Both the position numbers and the translations under genes were made by a program. From Cytophagales bacterium UBA2561 (GTDB taxonomy: Bacteria; Bacteroidota; Bacteroidia; Cytophagales; Thermoflexibacteraceae), in NCBI GenBank assembly GCA_002340355.1, contig DDLX01000028.1:682001-746000 (forward strand): a DNA stretch of 64,000 bases. Direction: 5' to 3'. Positions within the stretch are counted from its first letter, which is position 1; every line of letters begins with the position of its first letter. The notes beneath the pieces were generated by a model. That model ran no database searches, was not told the origin of the DNA, and saw nothing but the letters and a program-made list of their open reading frames with translations. Below, piece after piece: positions 45,720 through 54,091 of the stretch.

Positions 45720-46292
45720 TTACAAGGCATCCACTGCTTTGCAAAGTTCTTCAAAGATTGAATCAATTGTTCCAATGCCATCAATAGCAAAATATTTATC
45801 CTGAGCCTTATAGAAGTTTGAAACAGGAGCTGTTTTTGTTTCGTACTCTTGAATTCGATTTCGGATAAGGTCTTCATTTTGGTCATCTGCACGACCTGAA
45901 GTTTTGCCTCTTTCCAAGATTCGTTGTGTCAACTCTTCTTCGGTTACTTCTAACGCAATCATGCCACTAATTGATAACTCATTGTCAGCCATGATTTTAT
46001 CAAGTGCCTCAGCCTGAACCGTTGTGCGTGGAAAGCCATCAAAAATAAATCCTTTTGCGTCTTTATTATCAGCAACTTTATTAGCAACCATACCAATAAG
46101 CACATCATCAGGAACGAGTTTACCTTCGTTCATATATTTTTTGGCTTCTTGTCCAAGGGGTGTTTCTGCCTTGAGTTCAGCTCGTAATAAATCACCTGTA
46201 GAGAGGTGTAGCAAGCCATATTTCTCAATAAGTTTTTCGCTTTGTGTACCTTTTCCTGCGCCTGGAGGGCCAAAGAGAACGATATTTAACAT
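45720..46292 (-). CDS. adk: Adenylate kinase (short-lid type)
   Basis: 190 residues. Converts AMP + ATP to 2 ADP. P-loop LFGPPGAGKGTQSEKLIEKYG, the AMP-binding LSTGDLLRAE block, the KGFIFDGFPRTTVQAEAL block (Arg), and a short lid ERGKTSGRADDQNEDLIRNR without the four-Cys zinc finger of the long form. This is the usual Bacteroidota short-lid enzyme. Start matches the family N-terminus MLNIVLFGPPG. A TACATTTG element (minus strand, 46370-46377) lies 77 bp upstream. Not next to secY or the ribosomal genes, unlike in many bacteria. Confidence 0.97.
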   Translation of the reverse strand: MLNIVLFGPPGAGKGTQSEKLIEKYGLLHLSTGDLLRAELKAETPLGQEAKKYMNEGKLVPDDVLIGMVANKVADNKDAKGFIFDGFPRTTVQAEALDKIMADNELSISGMIALEVTEEELTQRILERGKTSGRADDQNEDLIRNRIQEYETKTAPVSNFYKAQDKYFAIDGIGTIDSIFEELCKAVDAL

Positions 46293-46369
46293 GGTATCGT
46301 AATTTTTTGAGTTATGAAATGGGTTAGAAAATATGATTCAGAAATTCGCTTTGAATTTATTTTACTGAC

Positions 46370-46377
46370 CAAATGTA
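46370..46377 (-). promoter_or_regulatory. Candidate -7 element for adk
   Basis: CAAATGTA on the plus strand reads TACATTTG on the minus strand, an exact TAnnTTTG match. A -33 box is not obvious. Confidence 0.35.
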
Positions 46378-46498
46378 CGTAAACTTCAAGAATTAATTGA
46401 AAAAAATTCATATTTTGTAATTAATTATAAAAACTTAAATTTATAGTTCATAGCCTTCTATTTAAGTGGTCTGTATGACAAACTTGAAATGTATTAAA

Positions 46499-47083
46499 CT
46501 AGGAATTGGAGCTAAATTTTTTTAACATTTTCCATAATAAATGAGTAGGTAAACCCATCACATTGAAATACGAACCTTTAATCTTTTCAATGCCTATCAT
46601 CCCCAGCATTTCTTGAATTCCATAAGCTCCTGCTTTATCCAAAGGCTGAAATTTTTGTATATATTCCTCAATTTCAATTTCTTCTAACTCTAAAAAATAT
46701 ACTTCAGTATGATCACTTTCGGTCAGTTCTTGGGTCGATGTTAAAAGTGTGATTCCACTTACTACCGTATGTTTTTTCCCAGATAATGCCCGCAACATCG
46801 CTAGGGCATGTGGCTCATTTTCAGGTTTTCCTAAAATTTTGTTTTCATGAATAACTACAGTATCTGAAGCAATCAATAATTCATTTTCTTGAAGCTCAGA
46901 CTGAAAAGCATGAGCCTTTTTTCGAGCCAAAAAAGCAGGCACATCCCAAACTGGCAAATTTTCAGGGTATGTTTCTTCAATATTTTTGAGACGAATTTCG
47001 AACTCTAAGCCCAACTCTTGAAGTAACTGTTGACGGCGTGGCGAACCAGAAGCCAAAATTAGACGATACGGAGCAAGATTCAT
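46499..47083 (-). CDS. maf: Maf-like nucleoside triphosphate pyrophosphatase
   Basis: 194 residues. Maf enzymes hydrolyse dTTP, UTP or modified nucleoside triphosphates and limit their incorporation. Evidence: RLILASGSPRRQQLLQELGLEFEIR (triphosphate loop), the DTVVIHENKILGKPENEPHALAML block with catalytic Asp, LSGKKHTVVSG, and the LDKAGAYGIQEMLGMIGIEKIKGSYFNVMGLP end. Substrate choice between YhdE-like (dTTP/UTP) and YceF-like (m7GTP) is not certain; the QPLDKAGAYGIQ block favours the YhdE type. On the same strand as adk, with about 200 bp between them. Confidence 0.93.
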   Translation of the reverse strand: MNLAPYRLILASGSPRRQQLLQELGLEFEIRLKNIEETYPENLPVWDVPAFLARKKAHAFQSELQENELLIASDTVVIHENKILGKPENEPHALAMLRALSGKKHTVVSGITLLTSTQELTESDHTEVYFLELEEIEIEEYIQKFQPLDKAGAYGIQEMLGMIGIEKIKGSYFNVMGLPTHLLWKMLKKFSSNS

Positions 47084-47132
47084 TTAAAGATAATTTATGA
47101 TAAAAATTTGATTTTCAATAAAATAAATATAT

Positions 47133-47168
47133 TTAGCCCTACCAAGTATTAAAACTGAGTAGGGCTAA
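47133..47168. terminator. Hairpin terminator after glnN
   Basis: A perfect 10-bp stem TTAGCCCTAC (47133-47142) / GTAGGGCTAA (47159-47168), 30 bp beyond the glnN stop on the minus strand. Core similar to the terminator at 1286-1326. Confidence 0.7.
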
Positions 47169-47197
47169 TATAGGATTAAGTTAAGATATTTATTTTA

Positions 47198-49384
47198 TTA
47201 ACGTACTAATAAAAGTTCACGATATTTAGCAAAAGGCCAGTCGTTATCTGGTACAACAATCTCTAATTTATCAATTTGATAACGGATTTTCTCAAAAAAT
47301 GCCCCTTTAACTTCATCACAGTATGCCATTGCAGCATCTTTAGTTTCTAGTTTATTGGCTCGTTTTCGAGCTTCAACCATATCTTGTACAGCTTGACGAA
47401 GTGTATTGACGCGTTCAGCAATTGTTCTAATGGCAGAGATAGTATACTCAGTTTCAGACTCTAAGCCTAATTCCTTGAGTCCTTTAGCACTATTGATCAA
47501 TTTATTTTGATACAGCATTGCCGCAGGAATAATTTGATTGACCGCAAAATTGCCTAAAGCACGAGATTCGATTTGAATTTTCATAATGTAATTTTCAAGC
47601 ATAATTTCATTACGTGCGTCCAACTCTACATTCGAAAAGACACCATATTTAATAAATAATTGGCGTGATTTTTCAGTACCATATGCCAATTGCGCTCGTG
47701 GGCAATCTCGTAAATTAGATAAACCTCGTTTAGCAGCTTCTGTTAACCATTCTTCACTATATCCATTCCCTTCAAATCGAATTGCTTTGGATTCTTTAAT
47801 GTATTCTCTCAGTACATTCACAATGGCGACTTCCTTCTTTATCCCTTCTATAATCTGCGCATCTACTTCTACTTTAAATTTAAAAAGTTGATCTGCTACA
47901 ATTGTATTCAAAACAGTCATTGAAGGAGAACAACTAGCACTTCCACCCACGGCACGAAACTCAAATTTATTTCCTGTAAATGCAAAAGGTGAAGTACGAT
48001 TACGATCGGTATTATCCTTAATAATATCAGGAATTTTGTCAATACCAAGTTTCATATATAAGTTATCACCTTTCTCAATTTTTACAGAAGAATTATGCTC
48101 TAATTCATCTAGAACAGAAGTTAATTGAGAACCAATAAACACAGAAATAATCGCAGGTGGTGCTTCATTTGCACCAAGCCGATAATCGTTACCTGCCGAA
48201 GCTACACTAGCTCTTAATAAGTCTTCATGCTCATAAACTGCTCGAATTGTATTTACGAAGAAGGTTAAGAACTGTAAATTTTCTTTCGCTCTTGTACTAG
48301 GTGCTAACAAATTTACACCTGAATCAGTAGCCAAAGACCAATTATTATGTTTCCCATTTCCGCTAATAGAGGCAAAGGGTTTTTCATGGAAAAGCACCTT
48401 CAAATCATGTTTGTCAGCAATCATTTCCATAACATCCATCAACAACAAATTATGGTCAACAGCCAAATTTACATCTTCGAAAACAGGCGCACATTCATAT
48501 TGCCCGGGAGCCACTTCATTGTGTCGAGTTGTGACGGGAATACCTAACTTAAATGCCTCTTGCTCAAAGTCTTGCATATATGCTTTGATACGAGAAGGAA
48601 TCGAGCCAAAATAGTGATCATCTAATTGTTGTCCTTTAGCGGGAGCATGTCCGAAAAGGGTTCTTCCTGTCAAAACTAAATCTGGACGAGCATAATACAA
48701 TGCTTTATCAATGACAAAATATTCCTGTTCCGTACCTAATGTAGCTGTTACTTTCCGAACATCTCTATCAAAATAATGACAAACATCGGTAGCTGCCTTA
48801 TCTATCAATTGTAAAGCCTTGAGTAAGGGAGTTTTATAATCTAGAGCTTCACCTGTATAAGACACAAAAATAGTTGGGATACAAAGCGTAATACCTGACC
48901 CTTTTTCCATTAAAAAAGCAGGAGAAGAAGGATCCCAAGCTGTATAACCTCTGGCTTCGAACGTATTCCGAATACCACCATGTGGAAACGAAGAGGCATC
49001 AGGCTCTTGCTGAACTAAAGCCCCTCCCTTAAACTTTTCAATCGTACTTCCATCAGGTTGTTTCTCAAAAAAAGCGTCATGTTTTTCGGCCGTTGAGCCT
49101 GTTAAGGGCTGGAACCAATGTGTAAAGTGAGTCGCCCCTCGCTCAATTGCCCAAGCTTTCATCGCACCTGCTACGGCATCGGCTAAAGCTCCATTAATTT
49201 TATCTCCTTTATAAATACAAGTTTTCACTTTTTGGTATGCCGAATAAGACATATAACGTTTCATGGCTTCATCACCAAAAACATTCATGCCAAAATAATC
49301 GGTCACTCTAGCGGAAAGGTTCGGTACATTTACTGGCTTACGGCTTAGTGCGGACTTCACCGCCTCAAATCGAAGTCTTGACAT
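47198..49384 (-). CDS. glnN: Glutamine synthetase type III
   Basis: 728 residues. ATP-dependent ammonia assimilation into glutamine; type III is a dodecamer of about 80-kDa subunits common in Bacteroidota. Evidence: the N-terminal YFGMNVFGDEAMKRYMS block specific to type III, HWFQPLTGSTAEKHDAF, GTEQEYFVIDK (metal Glu), TRHNEVAPGQYECAPVFE, the KPFASISGNGKHNNWSL block (NGxGxH-like, ammonia/substrate site), RLGANEAPPAIIS and the DRNRTSPFAFTGNKFEFRA block. No sign of the adenylylation site. Divergent from a type II glutamine synthetase, with 405 bp between them. Confidence 0.97.
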   Translation of the reverse strand: MSRLRFEAVKSALSRKPVNVPNLSARVTDYFGMNVFGDEAMKRYMSYSAYQKVKTCIYKGDKINGALADAVAGAMKAWAIERGATHFTHWFQPLTGSTAEKHDAFFEKQPDGSTIEKFKGGALVQQEPDASSFPHGGIRNTFEARGYTAWDPSSPAFLMEKGSGITLCIPTIFVSYTGEALDYKTPLLKALQLIDKAATDVCHYFDRDVRKVTATLGTEQEYFVIDKALYYARPDLVLTGRTLFGHAPAKGQQLDDHYFGSIPSRIKAYMQDFEQEAFKLGIPVTTRHNEVAPGQYECAPVFEDVNLAVDHNLLLMDVMEMIADKHDLKVLFHEKPFASISGNGKHNNWSLATDSGVNLLAPSTRAKENLQFLTFFVNTIRAVYEHEDLLRASVASAGNDYRLGANEAPPAIISVFIGSQLTSVLDELEHNSSVKIEKGDNLYMKLGIDKIPDIIKDNTDRNRTSPFAFTGNKFEFRAVGGSASCSPSMTVLNTIVADQLFKFKVEVDAQIIEGIKKEVAIVNVLREYIKESKAIRFEGNGYSEEWLTEAAKRGLSNLRDCPRAQLAYGTEKSRQLFIKYGVFSNVELDARNEIMLENYIMKIQIESRALGNFAVNQIIPAAMLYQNKLINSAKGLKELGLESETEYTISAIRTIAERVNTLRQAVQDMVEARKRANKLETKDAAMAYCDEVKGAFFEKIRYQIDKLEIVVPDNDWPFAKYRELLLVR

Positions 49385-49789
49385 ATGACTAATCTCTTTT
49401 AAATTATTGACTATGAGAGAGATACTTGTTATAAAGAAATATTTCGAAGCACTAAAGCTACTTTAAAAAATTTAGTTTATAAAAACTTTCTCTAAAAAAT
49501 CTCTCTCGACTATTTTTAATATTTTTCTTTTGAAACCCTAAAAATGAGAAATCCTATGGTTTTTTGAAAATTTATATAAAAAAAACACCCTATTAGATAG
49601 AAAATTTTTAAATATTTTCGAGGTTAGGGTATTTTTTTGATGATATTTTTGGGTTTTTTAATTTTTATCTCCTAATTTAGCAAAATCAATTAAGGCATTC
49701 TCCTTCTCGGAGATAGTCAAGCCCATGACTTTAAGAAACTTAACGTTTTTTTTGGTTACGCATTTTATAAACTTTATTTATAAATAACA
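49385..49789. other. Divergent glnN / GSII control region
   Basis: 405 bp. It has a hairpin of the form ACACCCTA ... TAGGGT flanked by A and T runs (about 49581-49636), a TATTTTTG element (49644-49651), and two small hairpins TCTCC/GGAGA (49699-49703, 49709-49713) and AGTCA/TGACT (49715-49719, 49726-49730) in the GSII leader. No matching riboswitch was recognised. Confidence 0.45.
49644..49651 (+). promoter_or_regulatory. Candidate -7 element TATTTTTG for GSII
   Basis: Exact TAnnTTTG match 138 bp before the GSII start, giving a leader of about 130 nt that would contain the two small hairpins at 49699-49730. No -33 box at the usual distance. Confidence 0.35.
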
Positions 49790-50803
49790 ATGACAAAGTC
49801 GAAATTAGAGTACATCTGGCTCGATGGGTATGCACCTACCCAGACATTAAGAAGTAAAACAAAAATTGTTACTGATTTTAGTGGAAATGTAGAAGATGCA
49901 CCCATGTGGTCATTCGATGGGTCATCAACTGAGCAAGCTGAGGGTGGTTCTTCGGACTGTCTATTGAAACCTGTGGCAGTATATCCTGATCCAGCTCGTA
50001 AAAATGGCTGGTTAGTAATGACCGAAGTTTTGAATGCTAATGGTGAAGCACATAGTACTAACGGACGTGCTACGATCGAAGATGATGACGATGACTTCTG
50101 GTTCGGTTTTGAGCAAGAGTACTTTTTGATGGATGCGGAGACAAATATGCCACTCGGCTTTTCAACTAATGGCTTCCCTGAACCACAAGGTCCTTATTAT
50201 TGTGGAGTAGGTGCCAAGAAAGCGTTTGGTCGAGACATTATCGAAGAGCATCTTGATATTTGCCTTGAAGCTGGTTTAAATGTAGAAGGTATTAATGCTG
50301 AAGTAGCGGCTGGACAGTGGGAGTTCCAAGTTTTCTCAAAGGGAGCTGCCGATGCAGGTGACCAAATTTGGGTGGGACGCTATTTATTAGAAAGAACAGC
50401 TGAAAAATATGGTCTTTATATTGAATATCATCCAAAACCACTTGGTGACCGTGACTGGAATGGTTCGGGAATGCACGCCAACTTCTCTAACTCTATCTTG
50501 CGAACTTGTGGCTCTAAAGAAGTTTATGAGAAAATTTGTCAAGCCTTCGAGCCTGTCGTTAAGGAACATATCGCTGTTTATGGTGCAGATAACGACCAGC
50601 GTTTAACAGGTAAGCATGAAACACAGTCTATTGACGAATTCTCTTATGGTGTTTCTGACCGAGGTGCCTCTATCCGAATTCCGATTGCTACAGTTGAAAA
50701 TGGCTGGAAAGGTTGGTTGGAAGACCGCCGTCCTGCTTCTAATGGTGACCCTTATAAAATTGCAGCACGAATTATCAAAACTGTAAAAGCAGTTGAGTTG
50801 TAA
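49790..50803 (+). CDS. Glutamine synthetase type II
   Basis: 337 residues, the short eukaryote-like form. Evidence: LEYIWLDGYAPTQTLRSKTK, the WSFDGSSTEQAEGGSSD block, GFEQEYFLMD (metal site), EVAAGQWEFQVF, PLGDRDWNGSGMHANFSN (NGSGxH), and RRPASNGDPYKIAARI. Type II enzymes are decameric and lack adenylylation; they occur in Cytophagales and some other bacteria, probably from old transfer. Having both type II and type III genes divergent suggests division of labour in ammonia assimilation, perhaps one for low ammonia. A strong terminator follows 37 bp after the stop. Confidence 0.95.
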   Translation: MTKSKLEYIWLDGYAPTQTLRSKTKIVTDFSGNVEDAPMWSFDGSSTEQAEGGSSDCLLKPVAVYPDPARKNGWLVMTEVLNANGEAHSTNGRATIEDDDDDFWFGFEQEYFLMDAETNMPLGFSTNGFPEPQGPYYCGVGAKKAFGRDIIEEHLDICLEAGLNVEGINAEVAAGQWEFQVFSKGAADAGDQIWVGRYLLERTAEKYGLYIEYHPKPLGDRDWNGSGMHANFSNSILRTCGSKEVYEKICQAFEPVVKEHIAVYGADNDQRLTGKHETQSIDEFSYGVSDRGASIRIPIATVENGWKGWLEDRRPASNGDPYKIAARIIKTVKAVEL

Positions 50804-50840
50804 GATTTTATTTTTATAACGTATAACTTCAATTTTTTGG

Positions 50841-50870
50841 AAAAGCCACTCATCAATGGGTGGCTTTTTT
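50841..50870 (+). terminator. Strong terminator after GSII
   Basis: AAAAGCCACTCAT (50841-50853) pairs with ATGGGTGGCTTTT (50856-50868), one G-T pair, 2-nt loop, with further T residues after the stem. Confidence 0.85.
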
Positions 50871-50924
50871 AGTATTATCTAATAGGATTTCATTCCATTG
50901 GGATTATAATTACAAAAAAGCCGT

Positions 50925-50932
50925 TACCTTTG
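50925..50932 (+). promoter_or_regulatory. Candidate -7 element TACCTTTG for pheS
   Basis: Exact TAnnTTTG match 38 bp before the pheS start. A TTG lies at 50898-50900, 24 bp upstream, slightly wide spacing. Confidence 0.45.
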
Positions 50933-50970
50933 TGTAGTTCTCGTTACGTTAAAAACACGTCTGAAAATCC

Positions 50971-52005
50971 ATGAAAATTACAGAGAAACTCGGTGAAATC
51001 CTTCACGAAATCGAAGAATTCAAGGTCGAAACCAAAGACCACCTCGAACAATTTCGGACTTCTTTTGTCGGAAGGAAAGGAACTATTGCTCAACTTTTTA
51101 GCGAACTCAAAGAAGCCGCCCCTGAAGACCGTAAGTTATTAGGGCAACAGATTAATAAGCTAAAAAATACCGCACAAAATAAATTTCGTGAACTCACTAC
51201 AGAATTCGAAGCCAAGACGGAATCAGAAGCTGCTACGCAATTAGATTTTACTTTGCCTCCTATTCCTGATACCCTTGGCACAGTACATCCAATTACCCAA
51301 GTACGCCAACGAATTGTACAAATCTTTGAACGAATTGGATTTAATGTTTCAGAAGGTCCCGAAATTGAAGATGATTGGCATAATTTTTCGGCTCTTAATT
51401 TTCCACCAAACCATCCCGCCAGAGATATGCAGGATACCTTTTTTATTGAAAAAAATCCTGATATAACCTTACGTACGCATACTTCTTCAGTACAAGTTCG
51501 AGTAATGGAAACAGAAAAACCACCTATTCGAACACTTTCCCCTGGGCGAGTTTTTCGGAATGAAGCCATTTCTGCTAGAGCGCACTGTATTTTCCATCAA
51601 GTCGAAGGACTTTATGTAGATAAAAATGTGAGTTTCAAGGATTTAAAAGAAACCTTATTGTACTTTGCAAAGGAAATGTTCGGTAAAGAAACTAAGATCC
51701 GTTTGCGTCCTTCTTATTTTCCATTTACTGAGCCAAGTGCCGAATTAGATATTTATTGGGGTCTGAAAACCGAAGCCGATAAACGCATTACCAAAGGTAC
51801 AGGTTGGTTAGAAATTGCAGGTTGTGGTATGATTGATCCGAATGTATTGGAAAATTGTAATATTGACCCTGAAACTTACACAGGCTTTGCCTTTGGTATG
51901 GGTATCGAACGAATTGCAATGCTAAAATACCAAATTACTGACTTACGGAATTTTACAGAAAATGATGTTCGGTTTTTACGCCAATTCTCAAGCATTAGCA
52001 TCTAA
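50971..52005 (+). CDS. pheS: Phenylalanine-tRNA ligase alpha subunit
   Basis: 344 residues. Catalytic alpha subunit of the alpha2beta2 enzyme charging tRNA-Phe. N-terminal coiled coil (about 1-90) that binds tRNA, with FVGRKGTIAQLF; motif 1 region HPITQVRQRIVQIFERIGF; GPEIEDDWHNFSALNFPPNHPARDMQDTFF; LRTHTSSVQVRVM; motif 2 GRVFRNEAISARAHCIFHQVEGL; RLRPSYFPFTEPSAELDI; and motif 3 GFAFGMGIERIAMLKY. All functional blocks are intact. pheT is not next to it, as is usual in Bacteroidota. Own promoter candidate. Converges with the lytic transglycosylase gene at 52019 with only 13 bp between stops and no clear hairpin. Confidence 0.98.
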   Translation: MKITEKLGEILHEIEEFKVETKDHLEQFRTSFVGRKGTIAQLFSELKEAAPEDRKLLGQQINKLKNTAQNKFRELTTEFEAKTESEAATQLDFTLPPIPDTLGTVHPITQVRQRIVQIFERIGFNVSEGPEIEDDWHNFSALNFPPNHPARDMQDTFFIEKNPDITLRTHTSSVQVRVMETEKPPIRTLSPGRVFRNEAISARAHCIFHQVEGLYVDKNVSFKDLKETLLYFAKEMFGKETKIRLRPSYFPFTEPSAELDIYWGLKTEADKRITKGTGWLEIAGCGMIDPNVLENCNIDPETYTGFAFGMGIERIAMLKYQITDLRNFTENDVRFLRQFSSISI

Positions 52006-52018
52006 AAAATACTTTAAA

Positions 52019-52999
52019 TTAATCCTGAGTTGCATTTTTTTCAGTTTCTTCTCTATCTGATTTTTTCGCTTTCGAATAAAAATAGGATTCAGTAGGAATC
52101 CGAAAAATGTAACTCTTTCCACTTGTTACAGTAAACATATAATCACCACTATCCAACCAAGGATTATACAATTTGAGTACTCGATACGAAATTCCGTTTT
52201 CACTGGCAAAATCTGTTAAATTGATGGTTTTAGTCACCTTTACTTCCTTGTAAGTCAGAGGTTTTTGTTTTTCGTCAGGCTTTATGAAAAAGCCATATTT
52301 GTCAGGGTTTTGGAAAATCACCTTTAGGGCAATAATCCGAAAAATGTAGCGATAAGTTTCCCGATTCAAATACAAATCATAGTAATTTTTAGTTTTTTGA
52401 GCAGTCAAGGCTTTGTTCAATCCTGCCATTCCCCGATTGTAAGAAGCGGCTGCACACGTCCAATTTCCAAATTTTTTATAGGCTTGTTTGAAATATTTGC
52501 AAGCGGCTCGTCCTGCCCGAATAGGGTCTTTACGTTCATCAATTTGTGAAGTAATTTTCAAACCAAATTGCTTGGCAGTTGGTGCAAGAAATTGCCAAAA
52601 TCCTAATGCTTTTTTGTAAGATAAAGCATATTCGTCTAAATTACTTTCGGCAATTGCCAAATAAAAAAAATCCTCAGAAACACCTTCTTCACGCAACATC
52701 GTTTTGATGGAATCTTCCCAACGTCCTGCTCGTTTCATGATTAATAAAGTATTGTAAGGTTTGTAAGCATTAAATTCCAACTCTCGGATAAGTCGCTCTC
52801 GAATCTCGTGGTCATGCAAGGGAACAGATTCTCCCGCAAAATTCACAGAATCAGGGACAAATACGGAATAAACAGGGCGAATTTGAGTACTAACCAAACT
52901 ATCTTGAGGCGGATTATCTTGGGCTTGAGCCTCAAAAATAAATCCACACCCCAAAAAATAAATCAATAAATAACTCAGAAGATGACGTGAAAAAAGCAT
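52019..52999 (-). CDS. Lytic transglycosylase, MltD-like
   Basis: 326 residues. Cleaves peptidoglycan with formation of 1,6-anhydro-muramyl ends. Signal peptide about 1-26 (MLFSRHLLSYLLIYFLGCGF, cleavage near AQAQ). SLT catalytic domain with FFYLAIAESNLDEYALSYKKALGFWQFLAPTAKQFGL, where the Glu of AIAESN is catalytic; then the Asn-Arg-rich AAASYNRGMAGLNKAL block and the YDLYLNRETYRYIFRIIALK motif. A LysM-like stretch (about 255-310, LTDFASENGISYRVLKLYNP) probably anchors to peptidoglycan. Located periplasmically or lipid-free in the outer membrane periphery. Ends 13 bp from pheS, convergent. Confidence 0.9.
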   Translation of the reverse strand: MLFSRHLLSYLLIYFLGCGFIFEAQAQDNPPQDSLVSTQIRPVYSVFVPDSVNFAGESVPLHDHEIRERLIRELEFNAYKPYNTLLIMKRAGRWEDSIKTMLREEGVSEDFFYLAIAESNLDEYALSYKKALGFWQFLAPTAKQFGLKITSQIDERKDPIRAGRAACKYFKQAYKKFGNWTCAAASYNRGMAGLNKALTAQKTKNYYDLYLNRETYRYIFRIIALKVIFQNPDKYGFFIKPDEKQKPLTYKEVKVTKTINLTDFASENGISYRVLKLYNPWLDSGDYMFTVTSGKSYIFRIPTESYFYSKAKKSDREETEKNATQD

Positions 53000-53051
53000 T
53001 CGAAAAAGGGATTTTGGTAATTTGAAATGAATTGGTGATAAATTATCTAAC

Positions 53052-54089
53052 TTATATTTTTATTAATTTGCTTAATTTCTTATAACGTCTTTCATTATAC
53101 TTTCCCTCTTTGAAGATATCTTGACGATAAATTCTTTTTAACGGATTATTACTTGCAATTTTCGTTAAAATCACTGATTCTGAATCAATTAATCTTATTT
53201 CAGAATACATATACCATAGTTCTAAAATTTCTTTCTTAGTTGCCGAATTTGTATCTGTATCATTTATTAAATTGTATTTTTCTTTAAAGTCAGTCGTAGC
53301 AATAGCATTGATAATATCTAAAATTTGTTGCATTGTATTTTCTTTGCCAGATAAAAAATCCCATAATTCATTAGCTAATAAAACTTCTGAAGTTGCAAAA
53401 TACTTTTTACCATCAATAATCGAATCCAAAAAACGATTTTTGTCATAAGCTGTTGGTTGTGTAGAAGTTGGGTCAAAAGGGAATCCGATAAAAAATTTGA
53501 TTTTTTTGTCTGAAAAATGTCGAAATAATGCTGATTTTGCTTCCAGAATTTTTTGTTTTTCACCCCGCATTTCGCCTGCATTTGGTTTGACTGATTTTAA
53601 TTCAATGCCTACGATTTTATCATCGTCTTCAAAAAAAACATCCATTGTAAAATTATTGGCATCAATTTCATCACCTTCTGAAATAAAAATCAGACTGTTT
53701 TCTCGTTCTAAATCAGGAGGCTGGTTTGCATTTTTTAAGTCCGTAATAATATCTGCGATGGCTTCTTTTTGTTGGTTAGTTACTTTCAACAAATTTTCAC
53801 GAGTTTTTGTAAATTCCTTTTTTTCACCATCACATAAAATATGTGCTATATTTTCAAAGAAAGATTGCCCTAAAGTTGTATTTAGTCCATGTAACCAACT
53901 ACTTAAAGAAATAAAAAACGGAATATCAGATACATTTCCATCAAATTTATCTTGAAAAGCATTCAGGAATGCTTCATGAAATGGTGCATTTCGATTATTA
54001 GTAGAATCCTTTGGAAAACTCTTAAATCTTGAAGATAATGTTTTTACAACTTCAAATGCAATACGTTCTTTTTTTTCGCTGGATAACAT
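53052..54089 (-). CDS. TdeIII-family type II restriction endonuclease
   Basis: 345 residues, matching the TdeIII family (PF09520) in N-terminal pattern FEVVKTLSSRFKSFP ... NAPFHEAFLNAF ... SSWLHGLNTTLGQSFFE. A PD-(D/E)xK-like core is visible: FTMDVFFEDDDKIVGIELKS, with Asp150, Glu163 and Lys165. The known member TdeIII cuts GGNCC (family knowledge), so this enzyme may cut that or a related sequence. The start lies 2 bp after the stop of the upstream methyltransferase, so translation is coupled. It is the last gene of a three-gene restriction-modification operon and should act only on DNA not protected by the two upstream methyltransferases. Confidence 0.85.
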   Translation of the reverse strand: MLSSEKKERIAFEVVKTLSSRFKSFPKDSTNNRNAPFHEAFLNAFQDKFDGNVSDIPFFISLSSWLHGLNTTLGQSFFENIAHILCDGEKKEFTKTRENLLKVTNQQKEAIADIITDLKNANQPPDLERENSLIFISEGDEIDANNFTMDVFFEDDDKIVGIELKSVKPNAGEMRGEKQKILEAKSALFRHFSDKKIKFFIGFPFDPTSTQPTAYDKNRFLDSIIDGKKYFATSEVLLANELWDFLSGKENTMQQILDIINAIATTDFKEKYNLINDTDTNSATKKEILELWYMYSEIRLIDSESVILTKIASNNPLKRIYRQDIFKEGKYNERRYKKLSKLIKI

Positions 54090-54091
54090 AA

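Noticed and set aside
49385..49789. Glutamine riboswitch before GSII
   Set aside because: The hairpins there are too short and the conserved glnA-motif sequence was not recognised.
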